From CBDCWT01 sp965223305 (GTDB lineage: Bacteria > Planctomycetota > Planctomycetia > Pirellulales > Pirellulaceae), in assembly GCA_965223305.1 (NCBI GenBank), contig CBDCWT010000035.1:1-64000 (forward strand): a DNA stretch of 64,000 bases. Direction: 5' to 3'. The notes under the pieces were generated by a model. The model was not told the origin of the DNA, did no database searches, and saw only the letters and a list, made by a program, of their open reading frames with translations. Shown piece after piece: positions 1 through 9,937 of this stretch (position 1 is its first letter; every line of letters starts with the position of its first letter). A program made the translations under genes and the position numbers.

Positions 1-1
1 C

Positions 2-3000
2 TCGGGAGGGGCGATCGCCAACGTATCCTTTATCGGCGCCGAAGCAGCAGGAGCCAGGGAGACGGAGGCCTTCGTGGGCGAAGCATCCATCCTTGACCTC
101 GGTTCCAACGCGCTGGTCGCGACAGCTCTTAACAACACCGGCGATCCGCTTGCCGTCGCGGAGGTGAACAGCGCCTCGGTTGGCGGGATCCTCAATGTCA
201 ATGCGATCACGGTCCTCGCCCGCGTGGGAGCGGCCAACGCAGACGATCCGTCGAGCCAGGTGTCGGCGACCCGGGCGTTCGTCGACGACGACAGCGACGT
301 CACCGCAGGCAGCGTAACGCTCGATGCCGATGCCGTCACAACGGCTGACGCGCGCGTCGACAACCCGGTGAACTTCGGCGGCCTCGCCGACATCTCGGCG
401 ATCGAGGTCTTCGGCATTGCCGCGCACGACACCGAAGCCTTCATCGGCGACCGCACCCTGTTCATCGTCGACGGCGCGGTGACGATCACCGCGGATGCTG
501 AGACGACCGCCACACCGTCGGTCTCCAACAACTCCGTCAGCGGCGCCGTCTCCTTCACGCTCAGCACGGTCGAGACGCGGATCGACAGCGATACCTATTC
601 CGGTATCGGCGATGACGGCACCTTGCGAGCCGGCACGGTGACGGTCCGCGCCGCGGCTGAACACGACGCAGCGGCCGACGTCGCCACGGGCGGCTTTGCC
701 GCCGGCGTCTCGATCGGCGACATCGTAGCGCGGGCCCGAGACACCGGTACCGTCAGGGCCGAACTCGGAACCGAGAGCGGCGGAGGCCCCGCGGGGACGG
801 GGATCACCGCCGATGCGGGTGGTGGCATCGATGTCGACGCCCGGCTTGATTCCCGCGTCGTGACCTCGCCCGACCTTACGAACTTCGGGCTGCTTGCAGG
901 TGGCGGCGACTCCGACAGCATTGCCATCAACGAAGCGACGGTCGCAGCCCGGGTCGGGCGCGACGCCTCGCTGGCTTCGCAAGGTCCAGTCGACGTGCTG
1001 GCCGACTTTCTCGGTGTTGCGGAGGCGGAGGCGGCCGGCGCGGCGGTTTCCGGCGGAGTGTCGGTGGCTCTCGCGACGGCGGCGGCAACGTTCAGGCCGG
1101 ACGTAGTGCTCGACGTCGAAACGGACGCGGAGATCAGTGCTGCGGGCAACGCACCGGTCTCGCTCGACGCCCGCCTCAACTATGTGCCGGGACTTGGCCT
1201 GCTGACGTCCGACTCCGACGTTGGCGGCGACATGATCGACGTCGGGTTTGGCGCGATCGGCGATGCTGCACAGCTGGCCGTAGCCCTGCTCGGCTCCGGA
1301 TCGGATGCGAGCGTGACCGCGCTCTCCGATGCAACGCTGTCCGTCAACGTCGACCCTGGCAGCAACATCGTTGCCGGTAGCGGCGACATCGAGGTCCATG
1401 CGCGCAACTCGAACAATGCGTTTTCCACCCTCACGACTCAAGGCGGTGCGCTGGTTTCGGTCGCAACTGGTGACGTCCTTCCGACTGCGGAAGGATCGAC
1501 AACGGTCAACTTCCTCGGCGACGTAAACGCCGGCGGCGGCAGCGGCGCGGATGACTTGACGATCCTCGCCGAAGCCTACACGGCCGCTGACAGCGGCTTC
1601 TCCGGATCGAATGGCGGTCTCGTGTCGATCCAGGGGACCGGCCAGGCCCTTGCTTCGGTGGACGCGAACGTCGACGTCAACTTCGCAAGTGGCAGCTCCG
1701 ACATCCTCGTGTCGGACGACATCATCGTCAGTGCGATCCAAGGAACGGACTCTGATTCGCGGACCACCGGCGGCTCAGGCGGACTGGTCAACGTTTCGAA
1801 CCTCGTCACGAATGCCTCTGCCGACGCCGACGTCGACCTCGTCGTGGGCGCCGCCAACATCATCGAAGCCGGTGGTCTATTGCAGATTTTCGCCGAGCAC
1901 GGCCCGGTCGGCACGGCGACCTCCGAGGGGATTGTGCAGTCGACCGACTTCTCCAATCCGCCGCCAGGCGCCGCAACCCACGGCACCAACAACTTCGTCG
2001 ATTTCGGCGCACCGCACGAGCTCGAGACCGCGGCCACGGTGACCTTCGTCAGCCCCGACAGCGGTGGTCTGGAGCAGAACCGCGATTACACGGTGATCGT
2101 ACGCAACGATACCTCGATCCATCTTGGAGGCATCTTCTCAGGTCAGGTAAACGCACTGCTCGATACGATCACCATCGACAACCACAACTTCGAGGATGGC
2201 GATGCCGTCTACTACCATGCCAACGGGCTCGCCGAGGTAGATGGCCTCGATAATGGTCGTCGCTATCTCGTGACGGTAGTGGACGCGTCCACGATCAAGC
2301 TGGTTGATCCGGCACTCGCGACACCTGACACCGTTGTCGACCGCGGCGACATCGCCGACAATACAGTCAACGACAACAACGGCTTCGTTGACGGTGACGT
2401 CGTCACCTACCGGACCGTTCCGCCCAAGATCTTCTCGGCCAACGTGGTCGACGCGGCAGTGACGCTCAACATGGGCGACATCGTGTCGATCGCCTCCGAC
2501 GGAACGGACCGGGTGTTCGTTGCGAACCACGGCTTTGCCATCGGCGAGGCGGTGGTGTTCCGCGCCGACGGCCCGGAGACCATCGAAGTCAACGGCGGTC
2601 CGCATCTTGTCAACGGCGAGACGTACTTTGTGGTCGGAGGCGACGCAGGCGATTCGGCGGTCGCGGACGCCGACTACATCCGGCTGGCTCGGACCGAGGA
2701 CGACGCCGACGACGAGATCTTCGTCAATCTCGTCCGCGATGCCAACGACACCACCGTCTATTCACTGAGGAGCCTTGCCGACGAGCCGCTCGACGGACTC
2801 GAAGACGCCCGGCCCTATTTCGTGGTCAATGCGAATGCGGGTTCATTCCAGCTCGCCGAGACCGACGGCGGAGCGGCGATCGATTTCGACAACGACGAAT
2901 TGTCCAGTGGCACGCACACCTTCACCATCGACGGCGTGAACCTGCTCGCCAACGGTGGCGGGGGCGACCATTTCTTGGTCCTCGACCTCACCGGCAACGT

Positions 3001-6000
3001 GACGGGCCGGTTCAACGGGATTGGCGGCGCGCGGGGCCTCACCGATGCGCCCTCGGGCGACGGCATTATCTCGGCCACGACCTCGGGCAGGAGCGGGGGA
3101 GTGGTCGAGGTCGGCGGTGCCGACGCGCGGTCCTCCCTCACAGCGAGTACCGATCTCACCGTTGCCGGTGGCGCAAACGTGTTGGCAGACGAGATATTGA
3201 TCGGGACGGAAGGCCGGTCCTTTGTCTCCGCCACCTCCGCGGCGAATGCGGGCGGCCTCGTGTCGATCGGCTCCAGCGACGCGATTGCCCGTGGCGATAA
3301 TCAGAACCGCGTGTCGATCGGCGCCGGCGCCAACCTCGAGGCCGACGACACCATCACCATCCGTGCGTTCGGCAACGGGCAGATCACCACGTTCACGAGC
3401 GCCGACCGAGTAGGACTGGGTAGCGGCGTGGATTCCCGCTCGGTGTCGACATTCGTCTACGACACGGCCACCACGATCGACGGTAACCTCACGGCCGGGA
3501 ACGAGATCGATGTGGCCAGTCTGTCTCGGTCGAACGTCCAAGCAGAAGCGGAGGCGGACGCGGGTGGGCTAGGTGCCGACGCCGAAAGCTTCGCCGACGC
3601 GAGGATCGGCAACAACACGCTCGCCCTTAACGGCGGCAACGACGGTACGGATGCGGACGACGCCCGCACAGTCACGACGATCGGCGACAGCGCCGCGCTG
3701 ATCGCGGATGAGGTGTCGGTTGCGGCCAGCGTTGACCTCCTGCGGGCTCGGGCCTTCGCCGAGACCGACGTCAATGCCGCGGGCGCGAACGCCGATGCGA
3801 ATGCCGACGCCGACAGTGCGGCGCGGACGGAGACGATCCTCGAACCCTCCTCTGAGATTGTCGGCACCGATCAGGTCGTGATCGAGGCGGAGGTCGAGGA
3901 GATCAGCAATACCGCCCGGTCCGACACGGACCTCGACGCCCTCGGCGGCGACGCGGATTCCGACTCGCGGGCCGACCTTGTCAGTCTTGCCAAGGTTGAG
4001 GGCCGCAACGAGAGCCAACTCGAAACCCGCGAGCTGCTCGTCAACGCGATTCAGACGAACATCGTCTCGGATGCAACGGCCCGCCGCGACGGCGCGTTCC
4101 TCGACGGCGGCAGCAGCTCGTCACCGCAGACGCTGGAGGCCCCACGCGAGATTTTCTGGGAGGCCGATACCCTCCTGCTGGGCGAAGAGAACCCGGAACT
4201 CGTGGTCGATGCGAACGGGGTCATCGCCACTAAGATCAACATCGACTTGCTGGGCGCGAACGGACAGACGCTCGACATCGGCGTCGGTGACCCGATCCCT
4301 GTAGCAGACGTCGAGATCGCACCGATTGTCTTCGACGATCCCGGCACAGCACGTTTCTTTGCCAACGACCTCACCGGAGAGGACGGTACGCCGGCCGGCC
4401 AGATCTGGGGCAACTCAGGTGCGTTCGCAGTCGTCAAGGCGTTTGAGTTCGTTCGGATCATCAACAACTCGGACCACGACCTCCGCACAAACCTGATTGA
4501 CGTCGGCGACTTCATCAACGTGGGGCTGGGCATCAACAACCACCTGCCGCTGGTAGAGATCGTTCTCGATACGATCCCCGGACCGACGAACGCTCCCGGT
4601 AACAACGTAGGTCTGAACCCCGACGATCCGACCGAGACCTTCGGCGGTGCGGGGGCCAACCCGACTATTGAGTTCGACGTGGTGCCGATCTACCCGCGCA
4701 CCGAGGTCGAGATCCGCAACCTGCAGCCGGGCGATGTCAGCAATAGCGACATTGTTCTCGACGGCCGGATCGAGAACACGCTTGGCGACACGATCATCGA
4801 GAACGAGCGAGGCTCCATCTACCATGAGCAGGACGACCTTGACGACGAGATCATCCGCACCAATACCATCGACCTCGACGCTTCGGTCGACATCGGCGGC
4901 CTCTCGGACAGCGAGACGCCGATTGCCGAGCCGGTCATCGTGGAGCTGGTCCGATACCGTCACATCTCGGGACAGACCTTCGACTGGCAGATGACAGCAG
5001 ACGCTGGCCGTGACGCTTTTCTCGACCTGTCAGCGATGGACCGCGACGGCTTCTTTGGCGTGCCTACGGTCGACATCGACCGCATCACGGCCGGCGACGA
5101 CCTGATCCTGGTCGTCAACGACAGCCGTCAGGGTTTCGATCTCGCCGACACCAGAATCCTCCGGGTCAATCTGTTCAATCCGTTTGGCGACAGCCCCAAC
5201 GACGCCGTCGGACCACTCCCCGGCAGCGATACCTATAACAATCATTTCCGCCCAGATGGGCCGCTCGGCGGTCTGGCGAACATCTTCCGCGCACTCAGCA
5301 CCGAGTTCACCGAAGCGAACTCAAACTACGTGTTCGATGAGGTTCGCACCGGCAGCCTGCTGTCCATCGGCCACGACGATACGAGCCTCGACTTCTTCGA
5401 AGACGAGATCGTTACCTACAATCAGACAAGTATCGGAGGCACGCCGTACGGGAGTGATGTCGCCGCAGAGCCGTCTCCCGATACCGTGATTAACTTCGTC
5501 ATCAACAGCGACGCCGGTTGGCTCGGCGGCGTTCCGAGCGGCCCGGGGGTGTTCATCGTTACCAATGGCGATATCGTCGTCAACGAGCTTTTCGGCGTGC
5601 TGCCGGTGGAGACGATCGAATCGACCGAGGACAATGTCGAGTTGAACGCGCCGAACGGCATCGTCGACGTCGATTCCTCGGGCAGTTTGAACAGCTCGGT
5701 CGACGTCACCGGCGGCACCGTTACCCTCAACGTCGGTGCGCCGACGGCCGAGCAGCCCAACCCGCTCTTCACCGGCATCGGCATCCGCGGCACGCTTGCG
5801 GCCGACCCCGACGGCAACTTCCTGGAAGTCAACTCGCGCAGCAACGGCGTTGGCGTCTTCAACGCGCGTGAGTTCAACGTGCCACTGAACTTCGGTATCT
5901 ACGTCGAGGAGATTTTTGGCAACATGGCAGTGGGGTTGGTCGATGCGCGGGGGGACGTCTCCCTGCGGACCGTTAACGGTTCAGTGCTCGACGGTCAGGC

Positions 6001-9000
6001 CGATGCGGCGGTGGACATCCGCTCTCGTGCGCTCGACATTGATGTTCACGGCCGCGACATGGAGTTCTTGCGGCCCGCATCGATCGGCGCGTTCGATGGT
6101 GCTGCCGGCGGCGCGCTGGAGATCAACACGCTGCGCAACACGACCGGCCCCGTCGGCACCGCCCCGGGCGGTGACGACGTCGCCTTCGAGGCGATCGGCG
6201 ACATCCGCGTGACCGAGGTCAGCGGTCGGCTGCGCCTGCTTTATGTCTTCTCGCAGGGCGGCGACATCTTCATCAACACGCTGAACGGGCCGATCACGAT
6301 CATCGACAACCTCCCGCAGCAGCTCGCGGGCACTGCCTACTTCGCCGAGTCGGACAACCGCGCGCCGAACGCGCAGACCGACAACCCGCGGTTCATCGTG
6401 AACCCTGGTGTCTTCGCACCGCTCGGGCAGGTGGAGTTGATCGCCGTCGACGACGGTGGCGGAGTGCTTGACGACTTGGTGTTCGACGGTACAGCAAACG
6501 ACGATCTTCTTGACTTGAGTATCGCCGTCGTTGACGGCGTCGAGACTCTGCAGTTGTTGGACGCGAATGGTATTGTCGTGTTGGCGAATCGGGTCGACAC
6601 GCTCGCTTCGCTGACAATCAACGGTTCGGCTGGAGATGACACGTTGGTTATCGACCAACTTCCCAGCTCGATTGAGCTGGTATTTAACGGAGGAGATGGC
6701 AACGATACCGTGGTCACTGGCGAAAGGTTGGTTGGTGGGCGCCCCGTTGCCGGCCTCCGCGACCTCGAGGCTGTCAACGGCCTTACGTTCAACGGGGACG
6801 GCGGCACCGACTCGATGATCATCAACGACAGCAACAACCCTTATAGTCACCCGTCGAGTGGCCAGTACTTGATCACACCCAACGCCGTCACGCGGAGCGC
6901 AGGATCTTCTCCTCCGCTGCTTCCGATCGAGGTGGCGGTTGATCTAGACGGTATCGAGCAGCTGACCCTCACAACAGGGGGTCTGTCAGACCTTGTTTTG
7001 ACCGACAGCGACTCCCTGGTTGTCACATTGAACACCGGAGAAGGTCGCGACGTCGTAAGCAGCGGTGGCGGCAACGATGTGTTCAATGGCGGTCCCGATT
7101 CCGACGTCTTTGCATTCTCGACGGGCGACGGCGAGGACACTATTCAGGCGTTTGAGCCTGGCGTTGACAAGATCGACCTGACCGGCGTCGAGGCCATCAC
7201 AGATTTCGGGGACCTGCAAACCTCTCATCTAATACAGGGTAATGTTGGAGTATTGATCGATACAGACGAGCGTTTCACCGGGGCCAACACGATTTTGCTG
7301 AGAGGATTCAACGTCGAAGATTTTCGCAATGGTACGATCACCGCCGACGACTTCATGTTTGGCGGCGCGCCGCCAGAGCTGTCGATCGCAGCTGTCAACG
7401 CTGTCCAGCCCGAAGGGAATACCGGGTCTGCGCCGGCCACCGCGTTCACATTCACGGTGACCCGCACGGGTGGGGACCTGGCCGAGGAGACGACGGTGAA
7501 CTGGGCGGCTTTCGGAAATGGCGACAACCCGGCGAGTCTCGACGATCTCGTCGCTGGCACGCCGAGCTCCGGTCAGCTGACCTTCAGGTCCGGCCAGTCG
7601 GGGCAGCGGATTACCCTTCTGGTGAATGGCGATACGGACTTTGAGGACCGCGAAGGGTTCATGGTGAAGCTGTTTAGCCCGGTAAACGCGACTCTTGGTA
7701 TGTCGACGGCGACCGGGATGATCGAGAACGACGACGCGGCACCGCGGACCCCCGTTGTGTCGTTGACCGCGGATGTCGTGGAGGCAGATGAAGGCGACAG
7801 TGGATCGACGCCCTTCGTGCTCGTGGTCACGCGATCCGGAGACACCAGCGTAGAATCGACCGTGAAATATGAGGTGAGTGGTTCGGGGCCTAACCCGGCG
7901 CAAGATAACGATCTGGTTGACGCGGGGGAAGTCGTGTTCGCGGCGGGGGAAACTACCAAGGACTTGACGGTGTTGGTGATCGGAGACACCGACATAGAAA
8001 GCGATGAAGGTTTCACCGTGACGTTAACGGATGCCACCGGTGCAAGCATCCACCCGACCAACAATCGTGCGCAAGGCGTCATCCTCAATGACGATCGCGA
8101 ACCGTTCACTCTCGTGTCGATCGCGGATACATCGGCGGCCGAGGGCGCTCGCGGTCCGACCGACTTTGTATTCACAGTGTCGCGCGTGGGTGACACGACC
8201 GAGCAGGTAACGTTGGACTGGGCGATTTCACTGCGTGGCCAGGCCGATGCCGGCGACTTCGTACCCGGACAACCGACTAGCGGCCAGGTTTCCATTCCAG
8301 CAGGCGAGGCAAGCGCTGATTTGACGATCCAGGTCCAAGGCGACACCCTTGTTGAACCGGATGAGACCTTCAGCGTCATCCTGTCCAACCCCGTGCGAGG
8401 TAGGCTTGTTCGTGCGACGGCGATCGGGACCATCGAGAACGACGACGTGCCGTCCAGCTTCGGGGTCTCGTCTTTGACGACCACTACTGGCGGTTTCAAG
8501 ATTCAACTGAGCAATGCGGCTGATACCAGCGTGTTGAACCTGGGCGACACACAGACCGGTGGTCGCGGCCCGGCCGATGCCACGTTGGTCGGCTCAACCA
8601 CTGGAGCCATTGCCGGCTCGCTGGTCGTCTCGCCCGATGGTCGGGAGATCGAGTTCCTGGCCACTGGCGTGCGCCTAGCCGCCGATACCTACACGGTGAC
8701 GCTGCGCAGCGCGGACAACGCCTTTAAGGACGCCGCCGGACAGCTGCTCGACGGCGACGCCGACGGAGTCGCCGGTGGCGATTTCAGCGCTACCTTCACG
8801 GTAGCGCCCAGCACGGCCATCGAGGTCTCCATTCCGGACTTTGTCCGCGGTCCCGGCCAGGAACTCAACCTGCCGGCCAATACGACCGACGGAATTCCAG
8901 TAGACATCAGCGACGGCACTGGCGTCCGCAACGTCACCTTCTCGGTCGCCTTCGACCCGAGTTTATTGAGCATCACGGGCGTCAGGCCGGGTGCCAACAT

Positions 9001-9754
9001 GCCGGCCGGGTCGACCGCCACGGTCGATACCGGCGCTCCCGGTCTGGCGGTACTGACCTTCAGCAGTCCGGCTGACTTGCCGGCTGGGGCCAGCGCGCTA
9101 GTCAACCTACAAGCCGAGGTCCCGGCGAACAATGCCCGTGGCATCTATGGTGAACAGCACGTGCTGGACGTCCACGGCATCACGATCACCAACGGCGCCG
9201 GGGCCGAGATGCCGGCGGTCGACAACGATGGCTTACATGTGGCGGCTTTCTTCGCAGATGTTTCCGGTAACGGCCGCATCAACGCGAGCGACGCGTCTCA
9301 AATTGCGCGAATCGCCGCTCTTCTGGACAGTGGGTTCGGCGCTAGTCCGCTGACCGATCCTCGCATCACAGGAGACATCAGCGGCAATGGCCGACTCAAC
9401 GCTGCCGATGCGTCCTTGCTGGCTCAGTTTACAGCATTGATTGATGTCCCCCAGATACCGCCGATCCCAACCGGGATTGTCGTTGCCGGCGCGGGTAGTT
9501 CCCAAGGACTCAGAGTCCTGTTCCCGCCGGAACCGAATAAACTACTGGCGGTCGAAGAAGACGCTCGACGTCCGACGTTCTCGGTGGATGCGGCTGACGG
9601 GGCGACTAACTACCACGGGGCCGTTGATGCCGTGATGAAAGATCTGGTAGATCCTGTGCTTGATGACGCGAGCGGCGAGGAGAAACTGCCCCCGGCATTG
9701 GAAGATGCGGTGGAGGAGTTCCTGTCTGCCTTCGAGGAACTGCTGATGGAGTAG
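2..9754 (+). CDS. Giant secreted/surface protein with Calx-beta, RTX-like, cohesin and dockerin regions (5' end outside window)
   Basis: The frame is open from base 2 with no stop before 9752, so the gene starts upstream; the GTG at 74 is only an internal codon. The first ~6 kb encodes low-complexity Asp/Ala/Gly-rich beta-type repeats (recurring GGLVSI, ADAD and DLTI-like units) typical of giant adhesin-like exoproteins. An RTX-like stretch (GGNDVFNGGPDSDVF, 7063-7143) precedes three Calx-beta domains (about 7378-7740, 7741-8100 and 8101-8450), each ending in an ENDD or LNDD motif. A cohesin-like domain follows (about 8817-9240), then a type I dockerin with two calcium loops (VSGNGRINASDAS at 9256, ISGNGRLNAADAS at 9374), and an acidic tail. 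The domains suggest a calcium-stabilised extracellular protein able to assemble through cohesin-dockerin contacts; the ligand is unknown. Domain calls are by eye; the Calx-beta and dockerin calls are the firmest. Confidence 0.85.
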   Translation, partial: SGGAIANVSFIGAEAAGARETEAFVGEASILDLGSNALVATALNNTGDPLAVAEVNSASVGGILNVNAITVLARVGAANADDPSSQVSATRAFVDDDSDVTAGSVTLDADAVTTADARVDNPVNFGGLADISAIEVFGIAAHDTEAFIGDRTLFIVDGAVTITADAETTATPSVSNNSVSGAVSFTLSTVETRIDSDTYSGIGDDGTLRAGTVTVRAAAEHDAAADVATGGFAAGVSIGDIVARARDTGTVRAELGTESGGGPAGTGITADAGGGIDVDARLDSRVVTSPDLTNFGLLAGGGDSDSIAINEATVAARVGRDASLASQGPVDVLADFLGVAEAEAAGAAVSGGVSVALATAAATFRPDVVLDVETDAEISAAGNAPVSLDARLNYVPGLGLLTSDSDVGGDMIDVGFGAIGDAAQLAVALLGSGSDASVTALSDATLSVNVDPGSNIVAGSGDIEVHARNSNNAFSTLTTQGGALVSVATGDVLPTAEGSTTVNFLGDVNAGGGSGADDLTILAEAYTAADSGFSGSNGGLVSIQGTGQALASVDANVDVNFASGSSDILVSDDIIVSAIQGTDSDSRTTGGSGGLVNVSNLVTNASADADVDLVVGAANIIEAGGLLQIFAEHGPVGTATSEGIVQSTDFSNPPPGAATHGTNNFVDFGAPHELETAATVTFVSPDSGGLEQNRDYTVIVRNDTSIHLGGIFSGQVNALLDTITIDNHNFEDGDAVYYHANGLAEVDGLDNGRRYLVTVVDASTIKLVDPALATPDTVVDRGDIADNTVNDNNGFVDGDVVTYRTVPPKIFSANVVDAAVTLNMGDIVSIASDGTDRVFVANHGFAIGEAVVFRADGPETIEVNGGPHLVNGETYFVVGGDAGDSAVADADYIRLARTEDDADDEIFVNLVRDANDTTVYSLRSLADEPLDGLEDARPYFVVNANAGSFQLAETDGGAAIDFDNDELSSGTHTFTIDGVNLLANGGGGDHFLVLDLTGNVTGRFNGIGGARGLTDAPSGDGIISATTSGRSGGVVEVGGADARSSLTASTDLTVAGGANVLADEILIGTEGRSFVSATSAANAGGLVSIGSSDAIARGDNQNRVSIGAGANLEADDTITIRAFGNGQITTFTSADRVGLGSGVDSRSVSTFVYDTATTIDGNLTAGNEIDVASLSRSNVQAEAEADAGGLGADAESFADARIGNNTLALNGGNDGTDADDARTVTTIGDSAALIADEVSVAASVDLLRARAFAETDVNAAGANADANADADSAARTETILEPSSEIVGTDQVVIEAEVEEISNTARSDTDLDALGGDADSDSRADLVSLAKVEGRNESQLETRELLVNAIQTNIVSDATARRDGAFLDGGSSSSPQTLEAPREIFWEADTLLLGEENPELVVDANGVIATKINIDLLGANGQTLDIGVGDPIPVADVEIAPIVFDDPGTARFFANDLTGEDGTPAGQIWGNSGAFAVVKAFEFVRIINNSDHDLRTNLIDVGDFINVGLGINNHLPLVEIVLDTIPGPTNAPGNNVGLNPDDPTETFGGAGANPTIEFDVVPIYPRTEVEIRNLQPGDVSNSDIVLDGRIENTLGDTIIENERGSIYHEQDDLDDEIIRTNTIDLDASVDIGGLSDSETPIAEPVIVELVRYRHISGQTFDWQMTADAGRDAFLDLSAMDRDGFFGVPTVDIDRITAGDDLILVVNDSRQGFDLADTRILRVNLFNPFGDSPNDAVGPLPGSDTYNNHFRPDGPLGGLANIFRALSTEFTEANSNYVFDEVRTGSLLSIGHDDTSLDFFEDEIVTYNQTSIGGTPYGSDVAAEPSPDTVINFVINSDAGWLGGVPSGPGVFIVTNGDIVVNELFGVLPVETIESTEDNVELNAPNGIVDVDSSGSLNSSVDVTGGTVTLNVGAPTAEQPNPLFTGIGIRGTLAADPDGNFLEVNSRSNGVGVFNAREFNVPLNFGIYVEEIFGNMAVGLVDARGDVSLRTVNGSVLDGQADAAVDIRSRALDIDVHGRDMEFLRPASIGAFDGAAGGALEINTLRNTTGPVGTAPGGDDVAFEAIGDIRVTEVSGRLRLLYVFSQGGDIFINTLNGPITIIDNLPQQLAGTAYFAESDNRAPNAQTDNPRFIVNPGVFAPLGQVELIAVDDGGGVLDDLVFDGTANDDLLDLSIAVVDGVETLQLLDANGIVVLANRVDTLASLTINGSAGDDTLVIDQLPSSIELVFNGGDGNDTVVTGERLVGGRPVAGLRDLEAVNGLTFNGDGGTDSMIINDSNNPYSHPSSGQYLITPNAVTRSAGSSPPLLPIEVAVDLDGIEQLTLTTGGLSDLVLTDSDSLVVTLNTGEGRDVVSSGGGNDVFNGGPDSDVFAFSTGDGEDTIQAFEPGVDKIDLTGVEAITDFGDLQTSHLIQGNVGVLIDTDERFTGANTILLRGFNVEDFRNGTITADDFMFGGAPPELSIAAVNAVQPEGNTGSAPATAFTFTVTRTGGDLAEETTVNWAAFGNGDNPASLDDLVAGTPSSGQLTFRSGQSGQRITLLVNGDTDFEDREGFMVKLFSPVNATLGMSTATGMIENDDAAPRTPVVSLTADVVEADEGDSGSTPFVLVVTRSGDTSVESTVKYEVSGSGPNPAQDNDLVDAGEVVFAAGETTKDLTVLVIGDTDIESDEGFTVTLTDATGASIHPTNNRAQGVILNDDREPFTLVSIADTSAAEGARGPTDFVFTVSRVGDTTEQVTLDWAISLRGQADAGDFVPGQPTSGQVSIPAGEASADLTIQVQGDTLVEPDETFSVILSNPVRGRLVRATAIGTIENDDVPSSFGVSSLTTTTGGFKIQLSNAADTSVLNLGDTQTGGRGPADATLVGSTTGAIAGSLVVSPDGREIEFLATGVRLAADTYTVTLRSADNAFKDAAGQLLDGDADGVAGGDFSATFTVAPSTAIEVSIPDFVRGPGQELNLPANTTDGIPVDISDGTGVRNVTFSVAFDPSLLSITGVRPGANMPAGSTATVDTGAPGLAVLTFSSPADLPAGASALVNLQAEVPANNARGIYGEQHVLDVHGITITNGAGAEMPAVDNDGLHVAAFFADVSGNGRINASDASQIARIAALLDSGFGASPLTDPRITGDISGNGRLNAADASLLAQFTALIDVPQIPPIPTGIVVAGAGSSQGLRVLFPPEPNKLLAVEEDARRPTFSVDAADGATNYHGAVDAVMKDLVDPVLDDASGEEKLPPALEDAVEEFLSAFEELLME

Positions 9755-9937
9755 ACAGCAGCTCCATACAGCAACCCGCGCCATTGAGGTCTTTTTTTCA
9801 GGTTCTCATACATGGAGAATTGCAGCAGGGCGTTACTGGAAATCTGTCTGGATGTGAATGTATGATCGATGCGCCGGCGTTCCTTTCGGCGGTGAACGAC
9901 AGGCGCCAGACATCACGACATTCAGTGGGATGAGTAC

